Assembly: GCF_020164455.1 (NCBI RefSeq)
Contig: NZ_JAIQWW010000024.1
Location: 29,813 to 93,812, forward strand
Direction: 5' to 3'
Source of the DNA: Phyllobacterium chamaecytisi
GTDB taxonomy: Bacteria; Pseudomonadota; Alphaproteobacteria; Rhizobiales; Rhizobiaceae
Length of the DNA stretch: 64,000 bases
Within the stretch, counting starts at the first letter, position 1; every line of letters starts with the position of its first letter. This document shows positions 34,851-44,191 of this stretch, one piece after another. Made by a program: the position numbers and the translations under genes. Below the pieces are notes generated by a model, which saw only the letters and a program-made list of their open reading frames with translations, made no database searches and was not told the DNA's origin.

Positions 34851-35723
34851 TCAGGGAACGAAGACTGACACCGCGTTCTCACGGATTTTAAACCTTACCG
34901 GCGTCTCGGTCTTCAATTCACCATCCAGGTTCACGGAACGTGGTTTGCTTGTGTGAATCGTAAGGTCCTTAGTGGAAAACGCTCGAACGTCGTCCCAGTC
35001 ACCATGCGTCCCATTTCGCAAACTCGGAAGCAGTCTCAGGAGACTCCACCAATGATCAACTTCCAGGCTATAGAAGTCCAGCATTCCATCGGTGGCGGTG
35101 GCATCAGCTTGAACAGTCATGCCCCCACCATAAAAACGACCGTTACCGACTGCTATCTGTAAAGTCCGCAGTTCCTCGGTTCTTCCGTCGTGATCCAGTG
35201 TGGCGGTAAAAAGTCGAGAGCGAGCGAGGAGCTTGGCAGCCACCAGCCCGTACCCCAGCTTGCCCCAGCGCTTCTTCGCTTTCTCGGTAAGCGACATGGC
35301 CAGATCGGCGCTGAAGCCAATGCTGGCGACATTGAAAAACGGGTGACCATTGGCTTCGCCAAGATCAATCGGTGCGGTCTTGCCCTTGGCAATGACGTCT
35401 ATAGCCGTCGCGAGGTCCAATGGTAAACCCATGGTTCGCGCAAAATCGTTCGCTGTTCCCAACGGAAGGACACCGAGCGGAAGCCCTGTGTCGAGGAGCC
35501 CTTTTGCAGCGGAGTTCAAGCTACCGTCGCCGCCACCAACGATAACGCTGGCCACCTGGTCTGCTACGCGGACTATGGCGTTCGACGGCGACTCGGTGTT
35601 TTCGGGTGGAAGTTCGAGATATGCGATACCCGCTCGTGATAAATGTTCGCGAACAATAGGAAGGTTTTCCTTGCCCCGCCTCGAGTTCGGATTGACCAGA
35701 AGGAGTGCATTATTAGCGGTCAT
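34851..35723 (-). CDS. Diacylglycerol-kinase-family lipid kinase (YegS-like)
   Basis: A 290-residue soluble enzyme. Nucleotide-binding motifs are ALLLVNPNSRRGKENL, VIVGGGDGSLNSAAKGLL and GVLPLGTANDFARTMGLP; the C-terminal beta-sandwich contains NLDGELKTETPVRFKI. Members phosphorylate diacylglycerol, phosphatidylglycerol or sphingoid lipids at the membrane face; the substrate cannot be told here. It is a single gene. Confidence 0.9.
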   Translation of the reverse strand: MTANNALLLVNPNSRRGKENLPIVREHLSRAGIAYLELPPENTESPSNAIVRVADQVASVIVGGGDGSLNSAAKGLLDTGLPLGVLPLGTANDFARTMGLPLDLATAIDVIAKGKTAPIDLGEANGHPFFNVASIGFSADLAMSLTEKAKKRWGKLGYGLVAAKLLARSRLFTATLDHDGRTEELRTLQIAVGNGRFYGGGMTVQADATATDGMLDFYSLEVDHWWSLLRLLPSLRNGTHGDWDDVRAFSTKDLTIHTSKPRSVNLDGELKTETPVRFKIRENAVSVFVP

Positions 35724-36545
35724 GCCACTCCCCCGGCCTTAAAGGCTCCAGATATAGAAGATCGACATGGAGCTGTGTTGGCTCAACAGGACAGATGTGC
35801 ATCACCCTCTATATGTGCAGCGCAGCATAGCCATTCAACGTCAACGCGTTGATTTCGGCACCTCCTTCAGCAGCGATAGCTGCGCTTTAGCAAGCTGACC
35901 TCTTGATGCGGTGATAGAGGCACCGGAGAGGCCGAAAACACAGCAAGCACAATGAAATATCCGCACCTGGTCTTCGAGTCCGGCATGTTTTGAAAGTTCA
36001 TGCCGCCGATGTCCCCGACGATTGCGAAGGCAAGCAACTCGGGACTGTATGCAGGAACCATCTCGGGAGGAAGACCGCATCGAACTGTATGTCGTACGGC
36101 ATTTCATCAGGGTCTTCCTCAATCTGTGGTGTTTGGTCTGATCAACTGCCCGAAATCGTTTCTCCCCATGCAAGCCTGACATGTCGGGTTGCTGAATTCG
36201 TTGAGCTTTTGGCTCACCGCAGTGGAACAATGTTGATGAAGCCCTAGCATTCCCGGCAGCGCCAACACGATCCCGCATAGCTGCAGCGCCGCGTTACCAT
36301 GCTCGTACCAGGAAGATTACTCGGGTCGGGGCCATAGATGACGGGAACTGGCCCAAGGGTTCTAGCCAAGGGCAATCGTTGCGGATTTGGAACGGCCCAA
36401 GCTTGTTAATGTCTGCCATATCACGGCCAAGCCAGCTGGTTCACAAACACCACACAGATTGAGGAAGACCCTGATTAAGTACAGTGCGACAACCACCCGC
36501 CCGATTGCATTCGCGGCTTTGAAGGCCCTCACGTCAATAGTTTTC
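35724..36545. other. Long spacer with unassigned minus-strand debris
   Basis: About 820 bp. Minus-strand frames contain coding-like stretches such as PAYSPELLAFAIVGDIGGMN and, in a different frame, EMPYDIQFDAVFLPR, suggesting an old decayed gene that I cannot name. No frame longer than 145 codons is open and none has a convincing ribosome site. Confidence 0.35.
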
Positions 36546-36576
36546 GGTAATGTCGACTAATTTAGTAGAAATTACC
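36546..36576. promoter_or_regulatory. Nested inverted repeats before the sulfonate-type operon
   Basis: GGTAAT (36546-36551) pairs with ATTACC (36571-36576), and TAATTT (36558-36563) pairs with AAATTA (36569-36574). They lie about 60 bp before the binding-protein start, a typical place for an operator. No regulator gene is adjacent, so the cognate protein is unknown. Confidence 0.4.
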
Positions 36577-36637
36577 TCGCGATCTGCTTGTCATGCACTA
36601 GGCTTTTCGTAGTTGAAGCCAACATGGAGCAACCAGA

Positions 36638-37672
36638 ATGACAAAATGCGTTCACAGGCGCGCGGTGTTTCACGCCGTCGGACTGGCCATTGCTGTCGCA
36701 GCGTTTTCTTTGGCACCACACGACGTCGCCAGGGCTGAGGAAGTTGCCCTTCCGAAGGACGTGCCTGCGGGGACGAAGATTGTCGTCGCTGACCAGAATG
36801 AGAAGCTGCAGACGTTGATGCGGGCTTCCGGCGAGCAGGGCAAACTTAGCTTTGAGGCCAACTATGCCAATTTCGCCGGCGGTCCGCAGATCCTTGAAGC
36901 CTTCCGCGCCGGAGCGGTGGATCTCGCGACGGTGGGAAATGCCGCCCCCATCCAGGCCCAGGCTGCGGGTGAAGATCTTCCGATTGTCGCCGCGATCACC
37001 CAGACCAGCGCCGACTATACTTTCGCCGTCCGTCCCGGGCTCGCAATTAACACGCTTGAGGAACTCAAGGGCAAGAAGATCGCCTACGCCGAAGGTTCCG
37101 GCCGCCAGCCTTTTGTTCTCTTCGCCCTGAAACTCGCGGGTCTGTCCCGTGATGATGTCGAACTTGTGCGGCTGCGCGTGCCCGATTTTCAGGATGCCAT
37201 CCGTACCGGCCAGGTAGATGCTGCACCGTTGATCGAGCCGCATCTGTCCCGCTACCTTGCGGAGTTCAAGGATGCGAGCGTTATTTCCCCCGCCCAGCAC
37301 GACCGCCTTCCGCGTGCCCTCAGCTACCTCTATGCCAGCCGTGTCGCTCTCGATGACCCCGCCAAGGCACCGGCAGTACGCGACTTCGTCGCCCATTGGA
37401 TCGCGGCGAACCGCTGGTCGAAGCAGAACCCGGATGCCTGGGTCGACGCCTATTACGTCAAGGCCCAAAAACTGACGAAGGCAGAAGGAGACGCGATCGT
37501 AAAGGCCGAAGGTGAGGATGGATTCCCGCTTCTCTCCTCCGTCGTTGGCCGCCAGCAGGAGCTTGCCGATTTGATCTTTGACGCAGGGGACCTCCCCGAG
37601 CGTCTCGACGCCTCCAAGGAATTTGATCTGCGCTTCGACGAAGTGATCGCAGCTTCAAACAGCAGCAACTGA
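36638..37672 (+). CDS. Sulfonate-type ABC transporter substrate-binding protein
   Basis: A 344-residue periplasmic protein of the SsuA family. The signal peptide covers VFHAVGLAIAVAAFSLA and probably ends near ARAEE. The mature part shows KIVVADQNEKLQTLMRASGE, ILEAFRAGAVDLATVGNAAP and LEELKGKKIAYAEGSGRQPF, as in aliphatic-sulfonate binding proteins. First gene of a four-gene operon (binding protein, permease, ATPase, flavin monooxygenase) that should scavenge an organosulfur compound. Confidence 0.9.
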   Translation: MTKCVHRRAVFHAVGLAIAVAAFSLAPHDVARAEEVALPKDVPAGTKIVVADQNEKLQTLMRASGEQGKLSFEANYANFAGGPQILEAFRAGAVDLATVGNAAPIQAQAAGEDLPIVAAITQTSADYTFAVRPGLAINTLEELKGKKIAYAEGSGRQPFVLFALKLAGLSRDDVELVRLRVPDFQDAIRTGQVDAAPLIEPHLSRYLAEFKDASVISPAQHDRLPRALSYLYASRVALDDPAKAPAVRDFVAHWIAANRWSKQNPDAWVDAYYVKAQKLTKAEGDAIVKAEGEDGFPLLSSVVGRQQELADLIFDAGDLPERLDASKEFDLRFDEVIAASNSSN

Positions 37673-37697
37673 CGGAACGCAATCAAGGAAACGGCCG

Positions 37698-38585
37698 ATG
37701 GAATCTCATTCGCGGATCGTATCGCATGCGCTGACGACCAGGTGGGATGCTGCCTATTCGGAGGCATCCCCGCAGCTTGACTACAGGCGGCAGAAGGGCG
37801 CGTCGGCAAAGCCACGTCTGACGCCGATGCGGCTGAGTTCACGCGGCCTGCTGTTTGGACCTGTCGTCCTTCTCGTGATCTGGGAGATTGCCTCGCTTGC
37901 CGGAATTCTCTCACCGCGACATCTCGCGGCCCCTTCCACGGCGCTCACAACCGGCTGGAAGCTTCTTCTCGATGGCACGCTAGGGCCCCATCTCGTGGCG
38001 TCGGCCCAGCGCGCCTATGTGGGGCTTGCCGTTGGCGTCGCTATCGGGTTGCTTCTGGCACTCGTCTCGGGCTTGACGCGCATTGGCGAGGCATCGATTG
38101 ATGGCCTCGTCCAGATCAAGCGCGCGGTGCCGACGCTCGCGTTGATCCCGCTCGCGATCCTGTGGCTCGGCATCGGCGAGACAATGAAGATCGCCGTCAT
38201 CTCGCTGAGCGTATTTATCCCGGTTTACATCAATACGCATGCGGCACTCCGCGGTATCGATCTCAGGCTGGTGGAACTCGCGCGAACTGTGGGACTTGGC
38301 CGCCTGGAGTTCGTTCGTCGCGTAGCGTTGCCGGGTGCCCTCCCCGGCTTTTTCACCGGGCTCCGACTTGCAGTCACCACGTGCTGGACATCGCTTGTCG
38401 TGCTCGAGCAGATCAACACGACGAAGGGTATCGGATATCTGATGAACCGCGCCCGCGACTATGGCCAAACAGACATCATCGTCGCGGGCCTCGTCATCTA
38501 CGCGGTGCTCGGTCTCGTCTCCGACGGGCTGGTCCGGCTCTGGGAACGCAAGGCTCTTTCCTATCGAAAGGTGATCGGCTCATGA
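37698..38585 (+). CDS. Sulfonate-type ABC transporter permease
   Basis: A 295-residue SsuC-like inner-membrane permease. Helices include GLLFGPVVLLVIWEIASLAG, AYVGLAVGVAIGLLLALVSG and VAGLVIYAVLGLVSDGLV, with the EAA-like loop LRLVELARTVGLGRLEFVRR. Its TGA overlaps the ATG of the ATPase gene. The roughly 50-residue N-terminal extension is longer than usual and could mean that the true start is further in. Confidence 0.9.
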   Translation: MESHSRIVSHALTTRWDAAYSEASPQLDYRRQKGASAKPRLTPMRLSSRGLLFGPVVLLVIWEIASLAGILSPRHLAAPSTALTTGWKLLLDGTLGPHLVASAQRAYVGLAVGVAIGLLLALVSGLTRIGEASIDGLVQIKRAVPTLALIPLAILWLGIGETMKIAVISLSVFIPVYINTHAALRGIDLRLVELARTVGLGRLEFVRRVALPGALPGFFTGLRLAVTTCWTSLVVLEQINTTKGIGYLMNRARDYGQTDIIVAGLVIYAVLGLVSDGLVRLWERKALSYRKVIGS

Positions 38586-39361
38586 ACCTTGCAACGAAAT
38601 CATCCGGCTGGGAGGCCCGGCCTGTGGCCGTGGAAGCCAGGGGGCTGACGCGGAAATTCTCCGGCAAGACTATCCTTGACAACATCTCGATTGCCATTGC
38701 CGAAGGCGAGTTTGTCGCTCTCATCGGCCGCAGCGGGTCCGGCAAGAGCACCCTGCTCAGGGCATTTGCTGATCTCGACGACGATGCGGAGAAGGACGGC
38801 CAGCTGTGGCTTCCCGAAAGTTCCTCCGTCCTCTTCCAGGACTCCCGGCTGCTTCCCTGGGAAAACGTGATCCGCAACGTCCAGCTCGGCCTGCATCTTT
38901 CTCCCGCAGAACTCCGGCAAAAGGCACGCAAGGCGTTGGCCGATGTCGGCCTTTCCGAACGCGAACAGGCGTGGCCGAACACGCTGTCGGGCGGCGAAAT
39001 GCAGCGCGCAGCGCTGGCCCGATCGCTTGTTCGCGAACCTAAACTCCTGCTTGCCGACGAGCCGTTTGGGGCGCTCGACGCGCTGACGCGCATCAAGATG
39101 CAGGAGTTGCTGCAATCTCTCGTCAAGGCCCACAAACCAACGGTTCTGCTCGTCACCCACGACGTAGACGAGGCGCTGGTGCTCGCCGACCGCGTCCTCG
39201 TTATGGAAGACGGAAGGATCAGCCATGAGCGCCATGTCGACCTTCCATCCCCGCGCCGGCAGTCCGACGCCCGTTTTGAACAGCTTCGCGCCGAGCTCCT
39301 TGCGGCTCTCGGCGTCTTCTCCCCCAACAATCAACTTCAACACGCCGGAGATAGACCATGA
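38582..39361 (+). CDS. Sulfonate-type ABC transporter ATP-binding protein
   Basis: A 259-residue SsuB-like ATPase: Walker A LIGRSGSGKSTLLRA, Q-loop VLFQDSRLLPWENV, signature TLSGGEMQRAALARSLV, Walker B LLLADEPFGALDAL and switch histidine VTHDVDEALV. The gene overlaps its neighbours by 4 nt on both sides (ATGA), so permease, ATPase and monooxygenase are translationally coupled. Confidence 0.92.
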   Translation: MNLATKSSGWEARPVAVEARGLTRKFSGKTILDNISIAIAEGEFVALIGRSGSGKSTLLRAFADLDDDAEKDGQLWLPESSSVLFQDSRLLPWENVIRNVQLGLHLSPAELRQKARKALADVGLSEREQAWPNTLSGGEMQRAALARSLVREPKLLLADEPFGALDALTRIKMQELLQSLVKAHKPTVLLVTHDVDEALVLADRVLVMEDGRISHERHVDLPSPRRQSDARFEQLRAELLAALGVFSPNNQLQHAGDRP

Positions 39362-40710
39362 GCCGCCAACTTCACCTCAATCTTTTCGTTAACGGCCGCG
39401 GACACCACGAAACCGCCTGGCGACACTCTTCCTCCTCGCCTTTGGCGTTGACCGATATCCGGTACTACGAGGACTTGGCGCGCCGCGCCGAGGCCGCTCT
39501 CTTCGATGCCGTGTTCTTTGCCGATGTTCTTGCGATTGGCGAAGGCGTGGAGTTCAGCGCTGCTGGCAAACTGGAGCCGTTGACAACGCTGGCGGCCCTT
39601 GCTCGCGCCACCGAGAACATCGGTCTCATCGCCACGGCCTCGACGACTTACACGCAGCCTTTCAATTTGGCCCGTCAGTTTGCGTCGCTCGATCATATCA
39701 GCAACGGACGCGTCGGCTGGAACATCGTGACGAGCTGGGCAGGAGGCGCGGGCCCGAACTTCGGCTACGACCGTCAGATCGAACACGCCGAGCGCTACGA
39801 ACGTGCCTTCGAATTCGTCGACGTTGTCACCAAGCTCTGGGATAGCTGGGCTGACGACGCTGTGCTCGACGACCGCGACAGCGGCCGCTATGCCGATCCT
39901 TCTCGCATCACCCCCGTCGATTATCACGGCAAGTGGCACAGCGTGCGGGGACCACTCAATATTTCCCGAGGTCCGCAGGGACGGCCGGTCTTCGTACAGG
40001 CGGGTTCGTCACAGAGCGGAAGACATTTCGCTGCGGCCCACGCCGAGGCGGTCTTCACCGCACATCTGGAGAAGGCAGCCGCGATCGAGTTCTACAAGGA
40101 TCTGAAGACACAGGCCCGGACGCGGGGCCGCGATATCGACCAGCTGGTTATCTTGCCCGGCATCAGCCCGACTATCGGCTCGACTGAAGAAGAAGCGCAG
40201 CGCACGGAGCGCGAATTGAACGAACTCTCTGAACCGAGCGTCGGACTCGCGCGCCTTTCCAACAGGTTCAGCGGCTACGATTTCTCGCATCTCGACCTTG
40301 ATACCGTCCTATCGGTAGATGATTTCCCTGATCCGCTGACGGTTCAGGCGGCGCGAAGCCGAGCCGAGACGATCCTGGCGCTCGTGGCGCGCGAAAGGCC
40401 CACGCTGCGCGCCCTGCTGCACAGCCTCGCCGGCGCGCGTGGCCATTTTGCGACATCCGGCACACCCGAGCAGATCGCCGGCATCATCGAGGACTGGTTC
40501 CGCTCGGGCGCAGCGGACGGCTTCAATGTGATGCCGCCGGTCCTCCCCACGCAGTTCGATCTGTTTGTCTCGGAAGTCGTGCCGTTGCTACAGTCGCGCG
40601 GGCTCTTCCGCCGCTCTTATAGCGCTTCCACACTTCGCGGCCATCTGGGCCTTGATCGGCCCGAAAGTCAGTATTTCAAGACGGTACGCCCCGAGGCAAT
40701 TGCATCGTAA
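39358..40710 (+). CDS. LLM-class flavin-dependent monooxygenase, NtaA/SnaA/DszA family (second copy)
   Basis: A 450-residue paralogue of the enzyme at 24169-25476, sharing the blocks NLFVNGRGHHETAWR, IGLIATASTTYTQPFNLARQ, NGRVGWNIVTSWAGGAGPNF and RPVFVQAGSSQSGRHFAAAH. The C-terminal ADGFNVMPPVLPTQFDLFVS and STLRGHLGLDRPES are shared too. Reduced FMN must be supplied by a reductase encoded elsewhere. Coupled to a sulfonate-type importer, it most likely oxidises an imported sulfonate or sulfone and releases sulfite. It is distinct from the shorter SsuD (about 380 residues). Confidence 0.92.
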   Translation: MSRQLHLNLFVNGRGHHETAWRHSSSSPLALTDIRYYEDLARRAEAALFDAVFFADVLAIGEGVEFSAAGKLEPLTTLAALARATENIGLIATASTTYTQPFNLARQFASLDHISNGRVGWNIVTSWAGGAGPNFGYDRQIEHAERYERAFEFVDVVTKLWDSWADDAVLDDRDSGRYADPSRITPVDYHGKWHSVRGPLNISRGPQGRPVFVQAGSSQSGRHFAAAHAEAVFTAHLEKAAAIEFYKDLKTQARTRGRDIDQLVILPGISPTIGSTEEEAQRTERELNELSEPSVGLARLSNRFSGYDFSHLDLDTVLSVDDFPDPLTVQAARSRAETILALVARERPTLRALLHSLAGARGHFATSGTPEQIAGIIEDWFRSGAADGFNVMPPVLPTQFDLFVSEVVPLLQSRGLFRRSYSASTLRGHLGLDRPESQYFKTVRPEAIAS

Positions 40711-41487
40711 GCAGCATAGCTAGACAGACGCCGTAATTGGACTGGCAAAATCTGTGGCCGGGACCGCCGCGCGCTTCGAAGAATATATCGCCGTGCCGCC
40801 CGACCAAGGTGGCGGTCTGGGCCACCGGAGGCACGGCAGCCAGCCCCGCGCCCAGCCGGCATCGCGATGCCAAACAGTAAAATCATATAGTCCGCCGTCA
40901 TCATTACGTTTGTTGTTGATGCCCTGATGGTCGACACCGGACCATTTCTGCTTCTTTCATTGCCTGTCAACTTCACAACGAATCTGGTCCCGATCTTTCT
41001 GCTCTTTCTGGCGCTGATCTGGACGATTGTAAGAAGCACCAAGGCGCAACAATGGGCTTCTTCATACTTGTCGCACTTGCCGCCTCTCCCTTCCTTCATT
41101 GGGGCTATTCCCAGGGAGAAGTCTCGCAGGCTGAAGTCCGCGAAGCTGAAGAGATCAAGGCGATCCCGACGATCCCGCCGGATTCTGGCCTCCCGTGCTG
41201 GTGGTGGATTCCCAAGCGAGTGTCCGCCCGGCATGGGCGGTCCCTCAGCATGTTATCTGGAAAGAGACCTATCTTGAAGAATTTAGACAGTTGGACAGAT
41301 CAGAACGCCAATCCTTCCACCCCTCCCGCCGTCGTTGCCGGCGTGCCTGAAACCTATTTGCTCTTGAAGCGCCGCCGATTTGAGCCGGGGGCTAAACAGG
41401 ACGTCGTGACCGTTCCGGCTCTTGGTTTGTCCCTGGAGAATGCGCGTGAGGCCTCGGCGGCCGACAACAATATAAGGCCGGGCGGCT
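40711..41487. other. Long spacer upstream of fixN
   Basis: About 780 bp with overlapping open frames on both strands (plus 40927-41277 and 41052-41525; minus 40668-41234). The plus frames begin with hydrophobic stretches (VPIFLLFLALIWTIV; MGFFILVALAASPFLHWG) and then turn into basic or low-complexity sequence. I cannot choose a real gene. One of these plus frames could be a small membrane protein. The 3' end contains the fixN promoter. Confidence 0.35.
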
Positions 41488-41501
41488 TTGACATGGATCA
41501 A
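41488..41501. promoter_or_regulatory. FixK/FNR box of the fixNOQP operon
   Basis: TTGACATGGATCAA matches the FNR/FixK consensus TTGAY-N4-RTCAA in all defined positions. It lies 122 bp before the fixN start. If it is centred at -41.5, transcription would begin near 41536 with a leader of about 85 nt. fixK lies about 10 kb downstream in this window and is the obvious activator. Confidence 0.85.
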
Positions 41502-41622
41502 AGAAGAGATTTGGCAGCACGCTAAGTTGCTCTCGACGGATTCTACGTAGGACGCACGCGGATTGGACTAATCACAGCCAAACCAATCAATGCGACGGCT
41601 TTCATGATCGGGGGCAATCGAA

Positions 41623-43281
41623 GTGATTTCACAATTGACTGGCAATGAGCGTGTACTGGCAGCGCTTACGTTCCTCATCCTGCTTTGTGTTGGCGTAACG
41701 ATGGCCGCAGCGGGGCGCGATGATCTTATCGGGACGCACGGCTGGGTCATCGCAGTCAGCGCAATCGCAGGTGCTGTGGCGCTGCTGCGCGCCTACGACG
41801 CCCCTGAGCCATCCCCGGCGCGCCTGTCTGAGTATTATGATGAACCCAGCAAGGTCGGCATCATCCTGACGTTGGTCTGGGGAGTGATCGGTATGCTCGT
41901 CGGCGTGTGGATTGCGGCCCTTCTGGCTTGGCCGGAACTGACTATTGACGCCGCGTGGGCAAGCTTCGGCCGTCTGCGCCCGGTCCACACCAGTGGCGTG
42001 ATTTTCGGTTTCGGCGGCAACGCCCTCATCGCCACATCATTTCATGTTCTGCAAAGAACAACCCGCGCACGCCTGCCGGATCAGTTCAGTCCATGGTTTG
42101 TGCTGCTCGGCTATAACCTGTTCTGTGTGCTGGCCGCGAGCGGCTATCTCATGGGCATCACCCAGTCAAAGGAATATGCCGAGCCGGAATGGTATGCGGA
42201 CATCTGGCTGGTCATGGTCTGGGTCGTCTATTTCTCAATCTACATTCGCACCCTTCTGCGCCGCAAAGAACCGCATATCTACGTGGCCAATTGGTACTAT
42301 ATGGCCTTCATCCTGGTCGTCGCCCTCCTGCACATCATCAACAACCTCGCGGTTCCCATCTCCTTCGGACACGCCAAAAGCTATTCGCTGTTCTCCGGCG
42401 TTCAGGATGCAATGACGCAGTGGTGGTACGGCCACAACGCCGTGGCCTTCTTCCTGACGGCGGGTTTCCTTGGGATGATGTACTACTACCTCCCGAAGCG
42501 GGCGGGCCGTCCGATCTATTCTTACAGAACTTCGATCATCAGCTTCTGGGGTATCACCTTCATGTATATGTGGGCGGGTTCGCACCACCTCCACTACACG
42601 GCCCTCCCCCACTGGGTTCAGAGCCTTGGCATGGCGTTCTCGGTTGTCCTGCTCGTTCCGTCCTGGGCCTCTGCCGGAAATGCGCTGCTGACGCTCAACG
42701 GAGCCTGGCACAAGGTGCGCGACGATGCCGTCCTTCGTTTCATGATGCTGGCTGCGATCTTCTACGGCCTCGCCACGTTCGAAGGCTCCTTCATGGCAAT
42801 CCGCGCCGTCAACTCCCTATCCCATTATACCGACTGGACCATCGGCCACGTCCATGCCGGCGCTTTAGGTTGGGTTGCTATGATCACCTACGGCTCGCTC
42901 TATGCTCTTACCCCCTGGTTATGGAAGCGCCCCGCACTTTATTCGGCGAAGCTGGTCGAATGGCACTTCTGGCTCGCCCTGTCCGGAACGGTTGTCTATG
43001 TCTTCGCGATGTGGAACTCCGGCGTGATCCAAGGTCTGATGTGGCGGACCTACAACGACAGCGGCACCTTAAGCTATTCCTTTGTCGACTCGCTTGTCGC
43101 CATGCACCCCTACTACATCGCGCGCGCATTCGGTGGTCTGCTGTTCCTGGCTGGCGCGGTGATTGCTCTTTACAACATCGTCATGACGATCCGGTCGCCT
43201 GTACCTGTCGCATCCGAATCCGCTACCGACATTCCCTTGGGCCTGCAGCCCGCGACACCAATCGCTCAGGCCGGAGAATAG
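41623..43281 (+). CDS. fixN: cbb3-type cytochrome c oxidase subunit I
   Basis: A 552-residue catalytic subunit with about twelve transmembrane helices that reduces O2 with high affinity and pumps protons. Heme and CuB ligands are visible in [46 protein letters not shown] and [12 protein letters not shown]. The frame starts at a GTG (41623); the first 60 residues are less conserved and an internal start is possible. First gene of fixNOQP behind a FixK box. Needed for respiration in nodules or other micro-oxic niches. Confidence 0.96.
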   Translation: MISQLTGNERVLAALTFLILLCVGVTMAAAGRDDLIGTHGWVIAVSAIAGAVALLRAYDAPEPSPARLSEYYDEPSKVGIILTLVWGVIGMLVGVWIAALLAWPELTIDAAWASFGRLRPVHTSGVIFGFGGNALIATSFHVLQRTTRARLPDQFSPWFVLLGYNLFCVLAASGYLMGITQSKEYAEPEWYADIWLVMVWVVYFSIYIRTLLRRKEPHIYVANWYYMAFILVVALLHIINNLAVPISFGHAKSYSLFSGVQDAMTQWWYGHNAVAFFLTAGFLGMMYYYLPKRAGRPIYSYRTSIISFWGITFMYMWAGSHHLHYTALPHWVQSLGMAFSVVLLVPSWASAGNALLTLNGAWHKVRDDAVLRFMMLAAIFYGLATFEGSFMAIRAVNSLSHYTDWTIGHVHAGALGWVAMITYGSLYALTPWLWKRPALYSAKLVEWHFWLALSGTVVYVFAMWNSGVIQGLMWRTYNDSGTLSYSFVDSLVAMHPYYIARAFGGLLFLAGAVIALYNIVMTIRSPVPVASESATDIPLGLQPATPIAQAGE

Positions 43282-43284
43282 AAC

Positions 43285-44016
43285 ATGTTCAATTTTCACT
43301 ATCGGCTTGAACGCAATGCGATCGGCTTTGTCCTTGCCATTATTGTCGTCGCCAGCATCGGCGGCTTCATCGAAATCGCCCCGTTGTTCACGATCGACGA
43401 CACCGTCGAAAAAGCGCCTGACATGCGCGTCTACACGCCGCTCGAGATTGCCGGCCGCAACATCTACATCCGGGAAGGTTGTTATGCCTGCCATTCCCAG
43501 ATGATCCGCACGTTGCGCGACGAGGTGGAGAGATACGGTCCGTATTCACTGGCGGTAGAGTCGAAATATGATCATCCCATGCTGTGGGGCTCGAAGCGAA
43601 CGGGGCCAGATCTCGCCCGCGTCGGTGGAAAATATTCCAACGACTGGATGACTGCACACCTCAACAACCCGCGTGACGTGGTTCCGGAGTCCAACATGCC
43701 TGCCTATCGCTGGCTGCTGCGCAACCAGTTGGAGACGGGTGACCTTGGCGAACACCTCTCTGCATTGCGGGCGGTGGGCGTGCCTTACACCGATGACATG
43801 ATCGCCAACGCGCCGAAGGACGCCGTCGGCCAAGCCAACCCGGACACCGATTTGGCCACTGGCGTCATCGAGCGATATGGCGAGAAGACGGATGTGAGCC
43901 TGTTTGACGGCAACCAGGGCTCCGTCACCGAAATGGATGCGCTGGTGGCCTACCTTCAGGTGCTTGGACATCTGACAGACGCCGCCCATACCACGCCGCA
44001 AAACGAGGTGGAGTGA
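43285..44016 (+). CDS. fixO: cbb3-type cytochrome c oxidase subunit II (monoheme c)
   Basis: A 243-residue membrane-anchored cytochrome c. The N-terminal helix is [20 protein letters not shown] and the heme c site is [12 protein letters not shown] near residue 70. The distal methionine is probably in [10 protein letters not shown]. It passes electrons from FixP to FixN. It begins 3 bp after the fixN stop. Confidence 0.96.
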   Translation: MFNFHYRLERNAIGFVLAIIVVASIGGFIEIAPLFTIDDTVEKAPDMRVYTPLEIAGRNIYIREGCYACHSQMIRTLRDEVERYGPYSLAVESKYDHPMLWGSKRTGPDLARVGGKYSNDWMTAHLNNPRDVVPESNMPAYRWLLRNQLETGDLGEHLSALRAVGVPYTDDMIANAPKDAVGQANPDTDLATGVIERYGEKTDVSLFDGNQGSVTEMDALVAYLQVLGHLTDAAHTTPQNEVE

Positions 44017-44017
44017 A

Positions 44018-44191
44018 ATGACCATCGATCACGAGATGCTGACGGGTTTTTCCAAATCATTCGGACTGTTCTACCTGATCGCCATGTCGATCGGTGTGCT
44101 CGTCTACACCTACTGGCCATCGAACAAGAAGCCTTTTGAACATGCCGCGAAAGCGGTGGTATCCGACGAAGAGGATAAGCCATGTCTGTAG
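44018..44191 (+). CDS. fixQ: cbb3 oxidase subunit IV (CcoQ/FixQ)
   Basis: A 57-residue one-helix protein: SKSFGLFYLIAMSIGVLVYT, then YWPSNKKPFEHAAK and an acidic tail. The length and the position between fixO and fixP identify it. It stabilises the oxidase complex. It starts 1 bp after the fixO stop and its last 10 nt overlap the fixP start. Confidence 0.9.
   Translation: MTIDHEMLTGFSKSFGLFYLIAMSIGVLVYTYWPSNKKPFEHAAKAVVSDEEDKPCL

Noticed and set aside
39358..40710. Monooxygenase considered as SsuD alkanesulfonate monooxygenase
   Set aside because: Length and conserved blocks fit the NtaA/SnaA/DszA group, not SsuD.
40668..41234. Minus-strand frame of 188 codons upstream of fixN
   Set aside because: No recognisable domain, overlaps the end of the monooxygenase gene, and its N-terminal part is low-complexity Arg/Asp sequence.
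42189..43310. Plus-strand frame of 373 codons inside fixN
   Set aside because: Frame-shifted shadow of fixN; fixN itself shows all heme and copper ligands.
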